From positions 104,501-168,500 of the forward strand of contig CAUYUJ010019366.1 of NCBI GenBank assembly GCA_963575745.1: a stretch of 64,000 bases of DNA, read 5' to 3'. This document shows positions 33,792 through 43,129 of this stretch, one piece after another. This stretch comes from Prorocentrum cordatum (lineage: Eukaryota > Sar > Dinophyceae > Prorocentrales > Prorocentraceae). Each line of letters begins with the position of its first letter. Position 1 is the stretch's first letter. Both the position numbers and the translations under genes were made by a program. Under the pieces are notes generated by a model. The model ran no database searches. It saw only the letters and a list, made by a program, of their open reading frames with translations, and was not told the origin of the DNA.

Positions 33792-34865
33792 TTAGTACGG
33801 GCTCCAGGCCTTCGCCCCACTGAAGGCGTTCTTGGCCATCGCCCGCAACTCTTCAACCTCAGACGGTAGCTCTCCGACGAATCCGACTGCCGATAAACCT
33901 TCCCGCAGCTTGCCCTCGTCCATCCCATCGAAGTCAGGCTCCGTGAACTTCGGCTTCTTCTGGGACGGTTCGCCATCAGATACAGCGGCACCCCCACCTC
34001 CACTAGGCGCTTGCACAAGTGCCACCAGCTTCTCCACCAACGGGTTGGCCTTGACCGCAACGAGCAATTCTCCGTGGACACCAGCCGCCTCCAGCAACGC
34101 ATCCAGCACCGACGTGTCGAGCTGCCCACCAGCAACAGGCTTGGCCCCATCAGGAGGCTGTGGAGCCGAGTTGCCCAGCTGCTGCAGCTGGCCTTCAAGC
34201 TCCACGATGACAACCCGCTGGGCCGCTGCCTTCGACTCCGCCTCTGCCGCATCCTTCTGCAATTGCGAGAGCTCAGCCACCTTAGCAGCTGCAACCTTCT
34301 CCAGCTTCTCCAACTTCGAAGTCTCATTCTGCAGCTTCGTGGACAACTGCCGAATCTGCGCACACAGCGGTTGCTTAGAACGTCGCTTCTCCAGCAACGC
34401 ACCCTTTGCCGCCAGCGCGTCGGCCGCCATCTGCTCCATGCCTGGCACGCCGACACACGCCGCATGGATGCCCTCGTGAGCCGCGACCTGCACCATAATC
34501 TTCGCGTCCTCGTCGTCCTCCGACTTGCCCTGCTCCGTAAGCTGCACACCAGGTTGCGCCCCACCAGGCAGCTTCTGGGCATTCTGCTTGCGGAGCTCTG
34601 CGACCTCTGCCTGCAGCCGAGCGAGCAGCTTGGCCGTGTCCGATGGCGTCGCCCATGGAAGAGGGCACTCTGGCTTAGCTTTGCGCACCGACGGGACCTT
34701 GGGCTCAACATTTCGAAGGAAACACGAGCCCTTGTGCATCCCACCACAGCCGTCTTTGACCCGCCCAGCACAGTACATCTTGTACCCTGGGTTGACCCAA
34801 GGCTCGCCAGAGCGCTGCGCACAAAAGCGACAGAGCCAATCCAGCTTCTCAGGCGGAGGGGCCAT
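33792..34865 (-). CDS. LINE A ORF1: zinc-finger/coiled-coil RNA-binding protein
   Basis: ATG at 34865-34863 in the context GCAGCCATGGC gives 357 aa; upstream in-frame codons lie in the leader. Residues about 8-50 are Cys/His-rich (LDWLCRFCAQRSGEPW, then MYCAGRVKDGCGG and HKGSCF). About 70-240 is predominantly charged helix with heptad-like spacing (AKLLARLQAEVAELRKQNAQ, TKLQNETSKLEKLEKVAAAK), probably a coiled-coil oligomerisation region. The C-terminal third ends with an acidic helix. Such proteins package LINE RNA. The frame is uninterrupted, consistent with recent activity. Confidence 0.8.
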   Translation of the reverse strand: MAPPPEKLDWLCRFCAQRSGEPWVNPGYKMYCAGRVKDGCGGMHKGSCFLRNVEPKVPSVRKAKPECPLPWATPSDTAKLLARLQAEVAELRKQNAQKLPGGAQPGVQLTEQGKSEDDEDAKIMVQVAAHEGIHAACVGVPGMEQMAADALAAKGALLEKRRSKQPLCAQIRQLSTKLQNETSKLEKLEKVAAAKVAELSQLQKDAAEAESKAAAQRVVIVELEGQLQQLGNSAPQPPDGAKPVAGGQLDTSVLDALLEAAGVHGELLVAVKANPLVEKLVALVQAPSGGGGAAVSDGEPSQKKPKFTEPDFDGMDEGKLREGLSAVGFVGELPSEVEELRAMAKNAFSGAKAWSPY

Positions 34866-34941
34866 GGCTGCGACGACTGGGGAGTCAGGTTGGAGGCTCG
34901 CGAACCCCTCGACTGAGGGACCTCCGTACACACAGCGATCT

Positions 34942-34988
34942 GCCGCGGACTAGCGGTATCTGTTTTTGCCAATGCGGGCTCAGCCCGC
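34942..34988 (-). promoter_or_regulatory. SL-linked leader module of LINE A (hairpin plus GC palindrome)
   Basis: On the minus strand, after the SL, GCGGGCTGAGCCCGC can form a 7-bp stem. It is followed by ATACCGCTAGTCCGCGGC. The same arrangement follows the SL relics at 42603 and 58036. Role unknown: translation, RNA packaging or an internal promoter are possible. Confidence 0.6.
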
Positions 34989-35000
34989 CAAAGCATAAGT

Positions 35001-35022
35001 CTTGAGCCAAAACGGCTACGGA
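35001..35022 (-). other. spliced-leader relic at the exact 5' end of LINE A
   Basis: The minus strand reads TCCGTAGCCGTTTTGGCTCA and then AG. This is 21 of 22 matches to the dinoflagellate SL (CCGTAGCCATTTTGGCTCAA core), including the first nucleotide. The target duplication begins at the next base (35023). Confidence 0.92.
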
Positions 35023-35039
35023 CGCACGCAGCCCGAGGA
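35023..35039 (+). repeat. target-site duplication of LINE A, right copy
   Basis: CGCACGCAGCCCGAGGA, directly adjoining the SL; identical to 28473-28489. Confidence 0.88.
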
Positions 35040-35044
35040 GAAGA

Positions 35045-36180
35045 TTACTAGGCCAGGGGAGGAGCAGCAGCAATAACGGGAACAGGCACGGGGGGTCCCA
35101 GGTCGGCCTCGAACCCTTGGACCTCCTCCGTGCTGAACTCTCTCGGATCTGCATAGTACTCACTCTCCCTGAGGTGTCTGCCCTGTCGCAGGCGGCTCCT
35201 AAGGGTCTTAGCATTCTTATCTGCAGGTGGGAACTTATAGATTTCGGCCACACCCCGCAACGTGAGCGACGAGAAACTCCGCAGTGATATCAGAAAACAA
35301 ACGGGCCCGTCTTCCAGAGTGCATGGCCTCGGAACAGTTTCCGATTGCCAGCGGCGGAGGAGGAGGTCGGAGGAGGAGGAGGGGGGACCTGGCCTCCTGG
35401 CCCCCTGCACACCGTGCGGCTCAGGCACTCCTGGAAACGGAATCTTGCGCATTCCTTCCTCGCGGTGGTTTTGCGCCCGCATCTGAGGCAGGTGACTGCA
35501 GGCCCTGAGAAGCTAACCAGAGGGGGCCTCTGCAAGGCCACGCAGGGATTTCTGGGGGGCCAACACTCCTCCCCCTCTCCCTTTCCTCCTGGCAGGAGGG
35601 GGGGGGGGGTAGGGGTAGTGTCGGCAAAAGAAAGACCCCGTCCTAGTTGTGAGATCGGCCACGAAATCCAAAACTGCCTGAACGTCTGTACATCGTTGCT
35701 TGTAGGTCATGCTAATGCCTACAGGTCGAGGGGCGAGGTCAGCCCCTTCACGGGCCGCTTCGTCCGCCTCCTAATTTCCACGTGCCAGGAAACCTACTCC
35801 AGGGTCATCCGAATTCAGGTGCTGCGAGGAATGCGATTTGATTTTCACGGTAGTGAGTCCTACCAGGCCAGGAAAACTATCATCGAGCACGTTCCAATTC
35901 AGAGTCCGAACGCCGGCATGCGAGCGAACTCCTTTGGTGCACCAGGCTCGGCCTCTTCGGGGGCCTCGAAACAAAGTGTCGTTTTCGATTCCTACGGTGA
36001 GCGGGGGGGTCGCGATATGCAGCATGTGCGCGAATTCTAACAGCTCACATCGCAGGACAGAAAGGGCTGGTCGCACTCCAGCAGGGCATCCTCATTGAAA
36101 GAACTCGACGACGAACGGCGACTCTCTCACGAACGAGGAACCCCAACCAAAACTCTTGTATCCTGGGTGCCCTACTCCCG
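35045..36180 (-). pseudogene. LINE B: RNase H and C-terminal zinc knuckle, frameshifted
   Basis: FAFSDGSGVGHPGYKSFGWG near 36180-36120 carries the first RNase H Asp. The next frame reads ELLEFAHMLHIATPPLTVGI, then DNDT-like ENDTLFRGPRRGRAWCTKGV and VGLTTVKIKSHSSQHLNSDD, the His motif (KIKSHS). Further on is TYKQRCTDVQAVLDFVADLT and a Cys-rich end, VTCLRCGRKTTARKECARF (about 35495-35440). The last frame ends at a stop near 35048. Frames change at least three times. The linker and motif style differ from LINE A, so this is another LINE lineage. Confidence 0.72.
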
Positions 36181-36390
36181 ATCCGTCGGAGAAGGCGAAG
36201 CCACTGTGCAGGCCTGGCTCTCCTGTTCGGGTTTGAACTCGCTCAACCTGAAAATCAGAAGTGGTGTCCGCCGCAGGGTGGTCCACAATGCCTCGAGCAA
36301 AAAATGGCACTCCCTCCGTGGCCCTGGTGCCCCTGTGAATGATCTCGGCGGTGTCGTCGGCAATATCTCTGCGCTGCTGGTCGGGCGCAG

Positions 36391-38544
36391 TCAGCTGGGT
36401 GCCGATCCCATTGCCGCATGCTTGGCATTCTCGTATGTCTGTCTCTCCACGACGCCATCGAACATCTTGCGTGCAGGAGGCGGCGCACAGGTAGCTCTCG
36501 ATTGCGCCTCTTCGCCTAGGGCAAAAACGTTGGGCCTTCTGGCAAAGAAGGGCGCGCACTGGTTCCAGAAAAGGTCGTGAACTCCAGGTAGCTCGTGCTT
36601 CTCGGCCCACTCCTCTATTGTGACCTGCTCGAACCTGGCCAGCGCGAGCGCCTTAATCGTGGAGGGTGGTGCGATCCGCATGTTCAGCTGCTCCTGGTGA
36701 TGCGTCATGATGATGTGCGGTGCTGGCCAGGTCCATCCCCGTCTGTCCAGGGGCCCGTAGAGCGCGGTGGCAGGCCCCCTGACCTGCTTCCAGTCGAACT
36801 TGCGGCGGGGGGCCTGCCTAGCTGCTGCTGGGCGCACTGCCCTGCGCCAGCCCGCCTCGAGCTCGGCGTAGTCGGCGCCTGAGCCCCAGACGACAACGGC
36901 CCACTTGCCCATCGGGGTGAGGGCGTCCTGCGCTGTCGGGTCTGCCGAGCGAAGCCAAAGCCGCACGGCCCTGTCCTTGCCCATGGGCTCGCCGCCGAGG
37001 CCGCTGGACAAGAGGATGCGGGCCGTGTTGGGGATCGTGGTGGGGGCCCTGGAAATGGCCGATGCGTAAACGTACATACAGGGCAGCAGACCATTCTTGA
37101 CCACTGCCCTGGTGGTAGCGCTGCTGGCCTCGAGGCTGAGCAGCTTCCTCTTCCTGCGCCCCCCCCCCCCCCCGCGGTGCCCGCTCCGAGCTGCTGGCCC
37201 GTGGCCTTGATCTGGTAGCCGAAGTAGTTGGCCATTGCCTTGCAGGTGTGGCGCATCTCCTTGTCGACTGTGATGATATAACTATTGCCTGGCTTGGTCC
37301 CGCGCGCGCGCGAGATGGGTATGCCGAGGTTCCCTTCGATCTGGTTGCTATAGTACTGGGTGCTAGCGTAGATGTTTTCACGTACTCCTTGGCGTCCTCC
37401 ATCTCGCTGCGTCTGATGGTCGTCACCATGCAAAACTTGTCGTGCACGTGGCCATTGTAGACGGATCTTGTCACATACTGGAATGATGACCATCTGTGCC
37501 CTGGTGCCTCCACAAGGGCCCGCCATAACCGCCGAGTATGTGACTGTGCAATCCTTGGGCACAATACGCTGGTACATGATCCATCGGGGCCCCGTGCACA
37601 TGAATACGAGCAGGTGTATCATCTGGCGCGAGAAATCAAGATCGGGGCTGGTGTCCCACAGGAGGTGGGCGCTGATGTGCTCGAATGCCTTCTCCGGGTC
37701 GGACACCGCGCTGAGGGACACTACATTGTCTGGTAGGCCTTCCTCTGCTAGGGCCTGGGTCCACATGGCATTCTCTGCTCCTCCACCTCTTGCTGCCCAA
37801 TCGTAGTCCCGCGCAATTCCAGCCTCCCATTGGATGTAGATGCCCGCGTGCAGCCTCTCGGTAATCCGCATGGCGGTGGTCATGAGTCCCATGGGCCTAG
37901 TATCCGTAGCATTCTTGTCTCGGGGAAAGTAGAGGATATGCTGCAAGCTGGTCGGCCAATGGATGCGTTGGCTGATGTACATGACAAGGTTGCACATGAA
38001 CTGCGTGCCCTTGCCGGGCAGCTCGCTCAGCCATCTGGGATGTGCCTGGTCCGCCCCATGCCCCCGTAGACGCCTTGGAGGTCCTGCAGGCTCTGTCGAA
38101 GGTCTCGGGGGTGACGTGGACCAGCGGGCGATCGTAGGTACAGGTGTCCCATGGGCGGGGTGGTTCGCCACGGCTCGTCTCGCGGTGGGACATCCACAGG
38201 CGATGCCATACTGCAGCGTGTTGCTCGGTTCTCGTCTGCAGGTCTGCCAGGTCGAGGTTGCTGATGCCTGCGTTGACCTGCGCCGCGGTTGCGTATGGTG
38301 TGGGCGGCGCCTTCGCCCACTTGCTGATGCGGTGAATGAACCCTGCTGGGCCCTTGGAGGCCTGCTTGAGGCGCTCTCTCCATTCCCTGCCGCGCTGCAA
38401 GGCGGTGTGCTGCTCGATATTGTGAGCCTCGGCGTTGGCGTACTGGTGCACTACACGTGTTTCCATCAACAGGTCCATGTTCTGCGCGATGTTGTTCTCC
38501 GGCGCCAGGTCAATCACGTGCTGGTACAGGCCTGCGTTGGGCAT
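36391..38544 (-). pseudogene. LINE B: reverse transcriptase region, frameshifted
   Basis: The EN-RT linker is at 38544-37897 (EHNIEQHT-like AEAHNIEQHTALQRGREWRE, then KGPAGFIHRISKWAKAPPTP). RT is in the frame around 37700-37250 with DFSRQMIHLLVFMCTGPRWI, a conserved turn AGPCGGTRAQMVIIPVCDKI, and the catalytic box decayed to HGDDHQ where the family has VDD. The downstream connection (37104-36391) includes GKWAVVVWGSGADYAELEAG. The C run at 37151-37162 causes one of several frame shifts. It is inactive. Confidence 0.7.
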
Positions 38545-38939
38545 GCGCTTTCATTGGCTGCGGCCCTGATTGCTCTGCCTGGCAATGCCCCTCCATTGGG
38601 GCATGAAGGTGTCGCAGCTGCCTCCACGCTTGTTGGCGCTGCGGTGGAGGAGCACAATGTCGCCGAGCAGCTTGGCTTACCATCTCCATGCTTCCGAAGT
38701 AGGGTTCTCCCTAGGTCTGGCATGGGCCTCGGGCCCCGCGGCGGTGGCTATGATAAACTTTGGCGCTCTGCCACGGCCCTTGTGCATGTATCTCTGGTCG
38801 TGGGGAACCTGATGCAGGTGGCAGAGCTCGGCTTCCATGCTGGTGCTGGCCTCCTGCCATCTGCGGTCCAGGTCGTCGGGGCGCAGACGCATGCTGCGGA
38901 CAAGCTGTGGCCACTGGACCTCAATAGGGGTCGGGCCTG

Positions 38940-39800
38940 TCCTGCGCCAGCGGTGCCATGGCTGGGAAGGGCTTGATCTTCTGGAGAATGCGCACCTGCG
39001 CCTTGCGGAAGGGTCCCCGAAGTGTCAGGAACAGCGGCGTATGCGGCGGGACGCTGACCTCGGTGCATAACTGCAGAGGGCCGAAGGCGGGGGCAATGCG
39101 CTGGTCCACTACGTAGTAGTCCAGCTCGCGATGCCCTGTGGAATGCTGACAGGTAGGGGCCCCAGTTGCCAGTGGGACTCCGCCGGTGTCGTCAATCCAA
39201 TTGCTGTTGGCCAACTCACTCGGTAGCATGTTGAAGTCGCCTTGGAGGACCCAGGGGGCGCTGAAGCGGTGGGTGATGTCGGCGATCCGATCTAGCAGGC
39301 TGAGGTTCCTGATGGTGCGGCCCTCAGAGACCCGCATGTGCACGCCGATGAGCATCATGCCTCCCTTGCCTCCAGTGGGTGCCCAGGCCGCGCACAGACG
39401 TCCTGGTGATCCAGGTGGTGGGTGGTCGAAGTCCTTGTATCCTGCCAGCGGCGCCTGTGCCTGGTCGAGGGCACTGCAACACACACGCCCCTGCGCTAGG
39501 CCCTCCTTGTGGCCCAGGGGCAGACCTGGTCATGGCCAGGGAGATGCCTCGCTTTTTGGTGGAGGCGGGGTTCTCGGGTATCCATTGGTTGCTCAGCTGA
39601 TGTTCCTGTCCAAGGAGAGCCCAGACCTGGCCACCGCACAAGGGGGTCGAGCAGCGTACTGGCCGCGCTCCATGTAGAACAGCTGGCGCCGTATATTCTG
39701 ACTCCTGCCTTGGACGCCCCTCCTTTGCCACGCTTGGACTGGTTTGACCGTGTGCCTGATCTCTGGCGCTGCCGTCAAGGGAGTTGCTCACGGCGGAGTC
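38940..39800 (-). pseudogene. LINE B: AP-type endonuclease, frameshifted
   Basis: The clearest part is 39484-38921: MMLIGVHMRVSEGRTIRNLS, then SAPWVLQGDFNMLPSELANS with the catalytic D/N, then TGHRELDYYVVDQRIAP and SVPPHTPLFLTLRG near the expected H. Upstream, in another frame, STKKRGISLAMTRSAPGPQG fits the first half of the fold. The substrate-binding order is conserved but frames are broken. Confidence 0.72.
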
Positions 39801-40799
39801 CGCGACGTCCATGGGGTGCTGGATGTCGTGGCTGTCCTGGTCGATGTTGTCGTTCGGGTTGATGCCCCCTACGCCGTAATCGCCAGAAGCCGCGACCTCT
39901 GGGAGGCCAGAGGTCCGCTTCTCCTCTGCAGGCGGTAGCTCCCGCCTTCGCCTTGCAGAGCCTTGGTGTACGTTGTTGATGCCAACGCAGGTGTCCATCC
40001 TGTCGTTGTACGTGAAACCGATCCCGCGCCGCCTCGGACTGAGCCACTAGTAATGCCGCGAGACGACGCTGACAGATCATCCTGGCGCGGGGTGGGGGCG
40101 GTCGGCACGCCCGCCACCATCCTCCGGCGAGTGGGCGCGACAGCGCGGGTTCCACCCCGCCGCCCCCCCTGGGAGACGCAGGGAGTACTCGTCCTCCCCC
40201 TCTCCCCCGCCGTGGCCAGCGGTGGTTTGACTCCTGAGCAGGCTCGAGGTGGAGGTGCCTCTTCGTGATCCGCGGTCCCGCGCAAGACGGGCTCGTCGCC
40301 CCAGAGAAAGTCGATGTCTGAGGCGGCTGCTGCGCCCGCCCCCCCCCCCCCCACAAAAAAAAAAACTCGCAGCGGAGAGGCGCTGGGCACTCGGGCTGCC
40401 TGCTGTGACGCAGGTCGCACAACCCTCGGCGAGCCCTCGGCAAGGTCCAGCGCTCCGCAGGGCGCCAAGCCTTCCGCTCCAGGCTGCGCCTGGGCTCGCT
40501 GGTCGGGCGCGCGCCCCCCCTGGCCCGCGAAGGCTGGGGCCCGCGACCAGGCGCAGGCTGCAGCAGCGCGTGGGGGGCGTCGTCTGCTCTGCGCCCTCGA
40601 AGATAGGGCCGTCAACCAGGCGTCATCACGCCCTGGAAGGCTCCCTGACCATGCTGGGGGGCAGCGCTCGAATCGCGGACGGCATCGGCCACCCGCCCGT
40701 CGGCGGCGTCGACGGTGAGCTGGGCGCTGGGGGAAGCGTCGACCACCCGCGCGTCCTCGGCAGCCCGCGCGCGCCCGATGCCGCCTCCTCCGCTGTGGT

Positions 40800-42422
40800 C
40801 AGGAGCTGCGCCATCCCCACCACCTCGCAGCAGGCGGCGGCTCTGCGTGACCGAGGGCTGCGCGAGATCCTGAACCTCTCGCGCAGCAGCCTCGGCACAG
40901 GAAGCGGGGCCATGAGCGATGGCCCCGCCGAGCAGCTCCGCTAGGCTCGAACCGCGGGCGGCATCGGCCGCCCGCCCGTCGGCGGCGTGCGCGGTGAGCT
41001 GGGCGCCGCTCAGGTCGATGCTCTGAACGTCGTTCTCGGCTGGCGCCGCGGCCGCTCGGGGGCCAAGGGCGCGCGTCCCCTCTGCAGGCGTCCCCCCCGC
41101 CCACGCCTCGCAGGGCCTCGCTGTATGTCGTAGATGTCAACGCAGGTGTCCATCCTGTCGTTGAACTCCGCGTCTGTCTCTGGGTCGGAGTCGCCTGCCG
41201 CCCAGGTCCCTGTCTTGATGAAGTTCGCGTCCCCGAGAGTGCCTGTCTCTTCGGGGATGTGCCGTCAACGAATCTGGTACTCCATGCTGGTCCGTCTCCT
41301 CTGGGTCCAGCGTGATGTGCGGGGCTGTGGTCGGGCGCCCCGCATGCCCTTGGCCCAGGCGGATTGTGCCCCTGCCACTGGCTGGGCGCCTGAGGTAGGG
41401 GCCTGGTCGTTGCTCTCCTTGACCTGTCTTTCTTGCGCCTGGCCAGGGTCTCGCTCGTGCGTCTCTGGAGTTCAGCGCGCCCTGCATCGGTGGAGGGGCA
41501 AGTGCCTCTGGGCGGCTCCGCTGCGGGCGGCACCGCTGCAGCGCCTCCAGCAGCGCTCGCCTGCGGCTGGCTGGCTGGGCCCGCTGGTGCTGCTGCCGCT
41601 GCTGGAGGCTGAGGGCCCTTGCCATTGCCCCATTTGCGCTTCTTGGCCAGCCGCTGCGCATGTTCCTGGTGTTTTTGCTTGGCGGACAGCGCGTGCTCAG
41701 CGGCCTTGGCGAAGACTTCCTTTGTCCAGGTTGCGATTTGTTCCTCGAGTGCTCGCTGACGTTTTGCTGATCTCCTCTCGGTCCTCGGTGGTGATGTCTC
41801 CTCTGTGCCCATGTCGATCTTGGCGCTGCTGCAGGTGCCGTCGAGCAGCGCGCCAAGGGCGAGCACTGGCTGCTCGGGAGCCTTGGCCTTGTGCAGCTCG
41901 CGCAGCTGGGCGAGGACCTTTGAGTGCTGCACGTTGTAGTGCTCGAGCTCGCCGTCGAGCTGGGCGAACCAGTCCCTCTGGCCGTCGAGCTCACGTTCCC
42001 ATTTGTCGAGCTCGTCCAGGGCCGACTCGAGCTTCTTGGCGTGCTTGTCGCGGGCGTTGGAGATGTTTGACAGCTGCAGCTCCAGGGACTCCTTGGGTCC
42101 TCCTGCCGCCAGGCGGTTGATCGTGTCGACCCTCGCCTTGCAGCGCTCCTGCAGCTTTGTGTTGTCGATCTTGGTGGCGACAGTGTACAACTCGTTGACC
42201 TCGGCCCGCTGCGCCAGCGCCGCCAAGAGCCATGCTAGGGCGGTCCGCCCAGCGCCCCTGCGCCGCTGGCGGTGCTGCGTCGCCTGGCTCATGCTGTGGT
42301 GCTTGGCAGTGCTTGCACCATGCCCAGGCCCCGAGGTTCTTGCCGCACCCGCACTCCGTGCACTTCCAGTTGGGGCCGGCGCGCCAGGGCGCAGCATCGC
42401 GCCACCAGCTCCTCGGCGCCAT
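40800..42422 (-). pseudogene. LINE B ORF1: zinc finger and coiled coil, frameshifted and partly duplicated
   Basis: ATG at 42422-42420 in GCAGCCATGGC context, the same as LINE A. The first frame has NWKCTECGCGKNLGAWAWCK then HC, a C-x2-C..C-x2-C finger of RanBP2-like shape. A frame change near 42240 leads into a helix (EVNELYTVATKIDNTKLQER, then LESALDELDKWERELDGQRD) and a Pro/Ala-rich tail. GWTPALTSTTYSEALRGVGG near 41140 recurs as GWTPALASTTYTKALQGEGG near 39990. A 'GCATCGGCC(A/G)CCCGCCCGTC' segment is also repeated (about 40683 and 40958), so this end has undergone internal duplication. Confidence 0.68.
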
Positions 42423-42556
42423 GGCTGCAGGAGTGTCTGTTCCCGATCCTGCGGCTGACCAGGCGGGGTCGTCGTCTTGCTCCAGAGGAGCCTCACAGGA
42501 TGCTGCGTCGCCTGGGGCGGCTCACGCAGCGGTGCGATGAAAGAAATTGGGGCCTA

Positions 42557-42596
42557 GCCGCGGACTAGCGGCATCCACTTGTTTCCCCTGGGAAAC
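42557..42596 (-). promoter_or_regulatory. SL-linked leader module of LINE B
   Basis: The minus strand has GTTTCCCAGGGGAAAC, a 7-bp stem with a two-base loop, followed by ATGCCGCTAGTCCGCGGC. The palindrome is nearly identical to LINE A's, while the stem sequence is different but still pairs. Confidence 0.6.
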
Positions 42597-42602
42597 CAAA
42601 GC

Positions 42603-42624
42603 CTTTAGCCAAAATGGCTACGGG
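42603..42624 (-). other. spliced-leader relic at the 5' end of LINE B
   Basis: The minus strand reads CCCGTAGCCATTTTGGCTAA and then AG: 20 of 22 matches to the SL. A (GGA)n tract begins at the next base on the right. Confidence 0.85.
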
Positions 42625-42680
42625 AGGAGGAGGAAGAGGAGGAGGAGGAGGAGGCGGAGGAGGAGGAGGAGGAAGAGTGC
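42625..42680 (+). repeat. (GGA)n microsatellite between LINE B and LINE C
   Basis: Short GGA array touching the SL end of LINE B. Confidence 0.9.
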
Positions 42681-43129
42681 CGCCCGTGCCGCCCGGGCCG
42701 CGGGGCGCGGCCACGCGAGGATGTCGGAAGGGCTGGTGCAGCATGGGGCGCGGCTGCAGGGCCTCCTCGACGGCACCGTCAGCCCGCCCTCCGGCGCAGG
42801 CTGCCGCGAGGGCGGCCCGGCCGAGGCCGCGCTCCGGCGCCAGGCCGCTCCCCGAGGGCCCCACCGCCGCGGAGGGGGGCCCTGCGAGCGCGCGGAGCAG
42901 CTGGAGGGCGCGGCACCGGAGGACTGCACCCGCCAGCAGCGCCAGGCCGCCGCCCAGGCGCGCCGGGCACGGGCAGAGTTCGCCGACGCCGCCCTGGGCA
43001 AGGGAGGCCCGCCGCATCTCCAGGGGGCCCACGGCGCCACCTCCCGTCGTCTGCGGGACCGGCGAGAAGGATCGGAGGCGCGTCCGCCTCGTGGGACAGG
43101 CTGCCCTGGAAGCGGAGCTGAAGCAGTGG

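Larger units (their letters stand above)
28490..35022 (-). mobile_element. LINE A: nearly complete SL-headed non-LTR retrotransposon
   Basis: A 6,533-bp minus-strand insertion with identical 17-bp flanks. Its first 22 nt are a dinoflagellate spliced leader, followed by a 135-nt leader, ORF1 (357 aa) and an ORF2 with AP endonuclease, RT, a CCHC finger and RNase H. There is no poly(A); the element ends GGCGTACTT directly before the duplication. Two frame changes interrupt ORF2 (near 31798 and near 29440). Intact flanks and long frames indicate a recent insertion, placed within the 3' end of LINE B. Confidence 0.88.
28441..42624 (-). mobile_element. LINE B: older non-LTR retrotransposon, split by LINE A
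   Basis: Minus-strand element running from an SL relic (42624-42603) through ORF1, AP-type endonuclease, RT, RNase H and a zinc-knuckle tail to about 35040. It resumes at 28489-28441 on the far side of LINE A. All domains are present in order but frames are broken many times, so it is far older than A. (GGA)n tracts abut both ends, suggesting insertion into a purine tract, but no unambiguous target duplication can be read there. The 3' limit near 28441 is inferred from where the repeat begins. Confidence 0.7.

Noticed and set aside
37963-38976. 337-codon plus-strand frame over LINE B
   Set aside because: It runs antisense to recognisable EN-RT linker and RT sequence, so it is a shadow.
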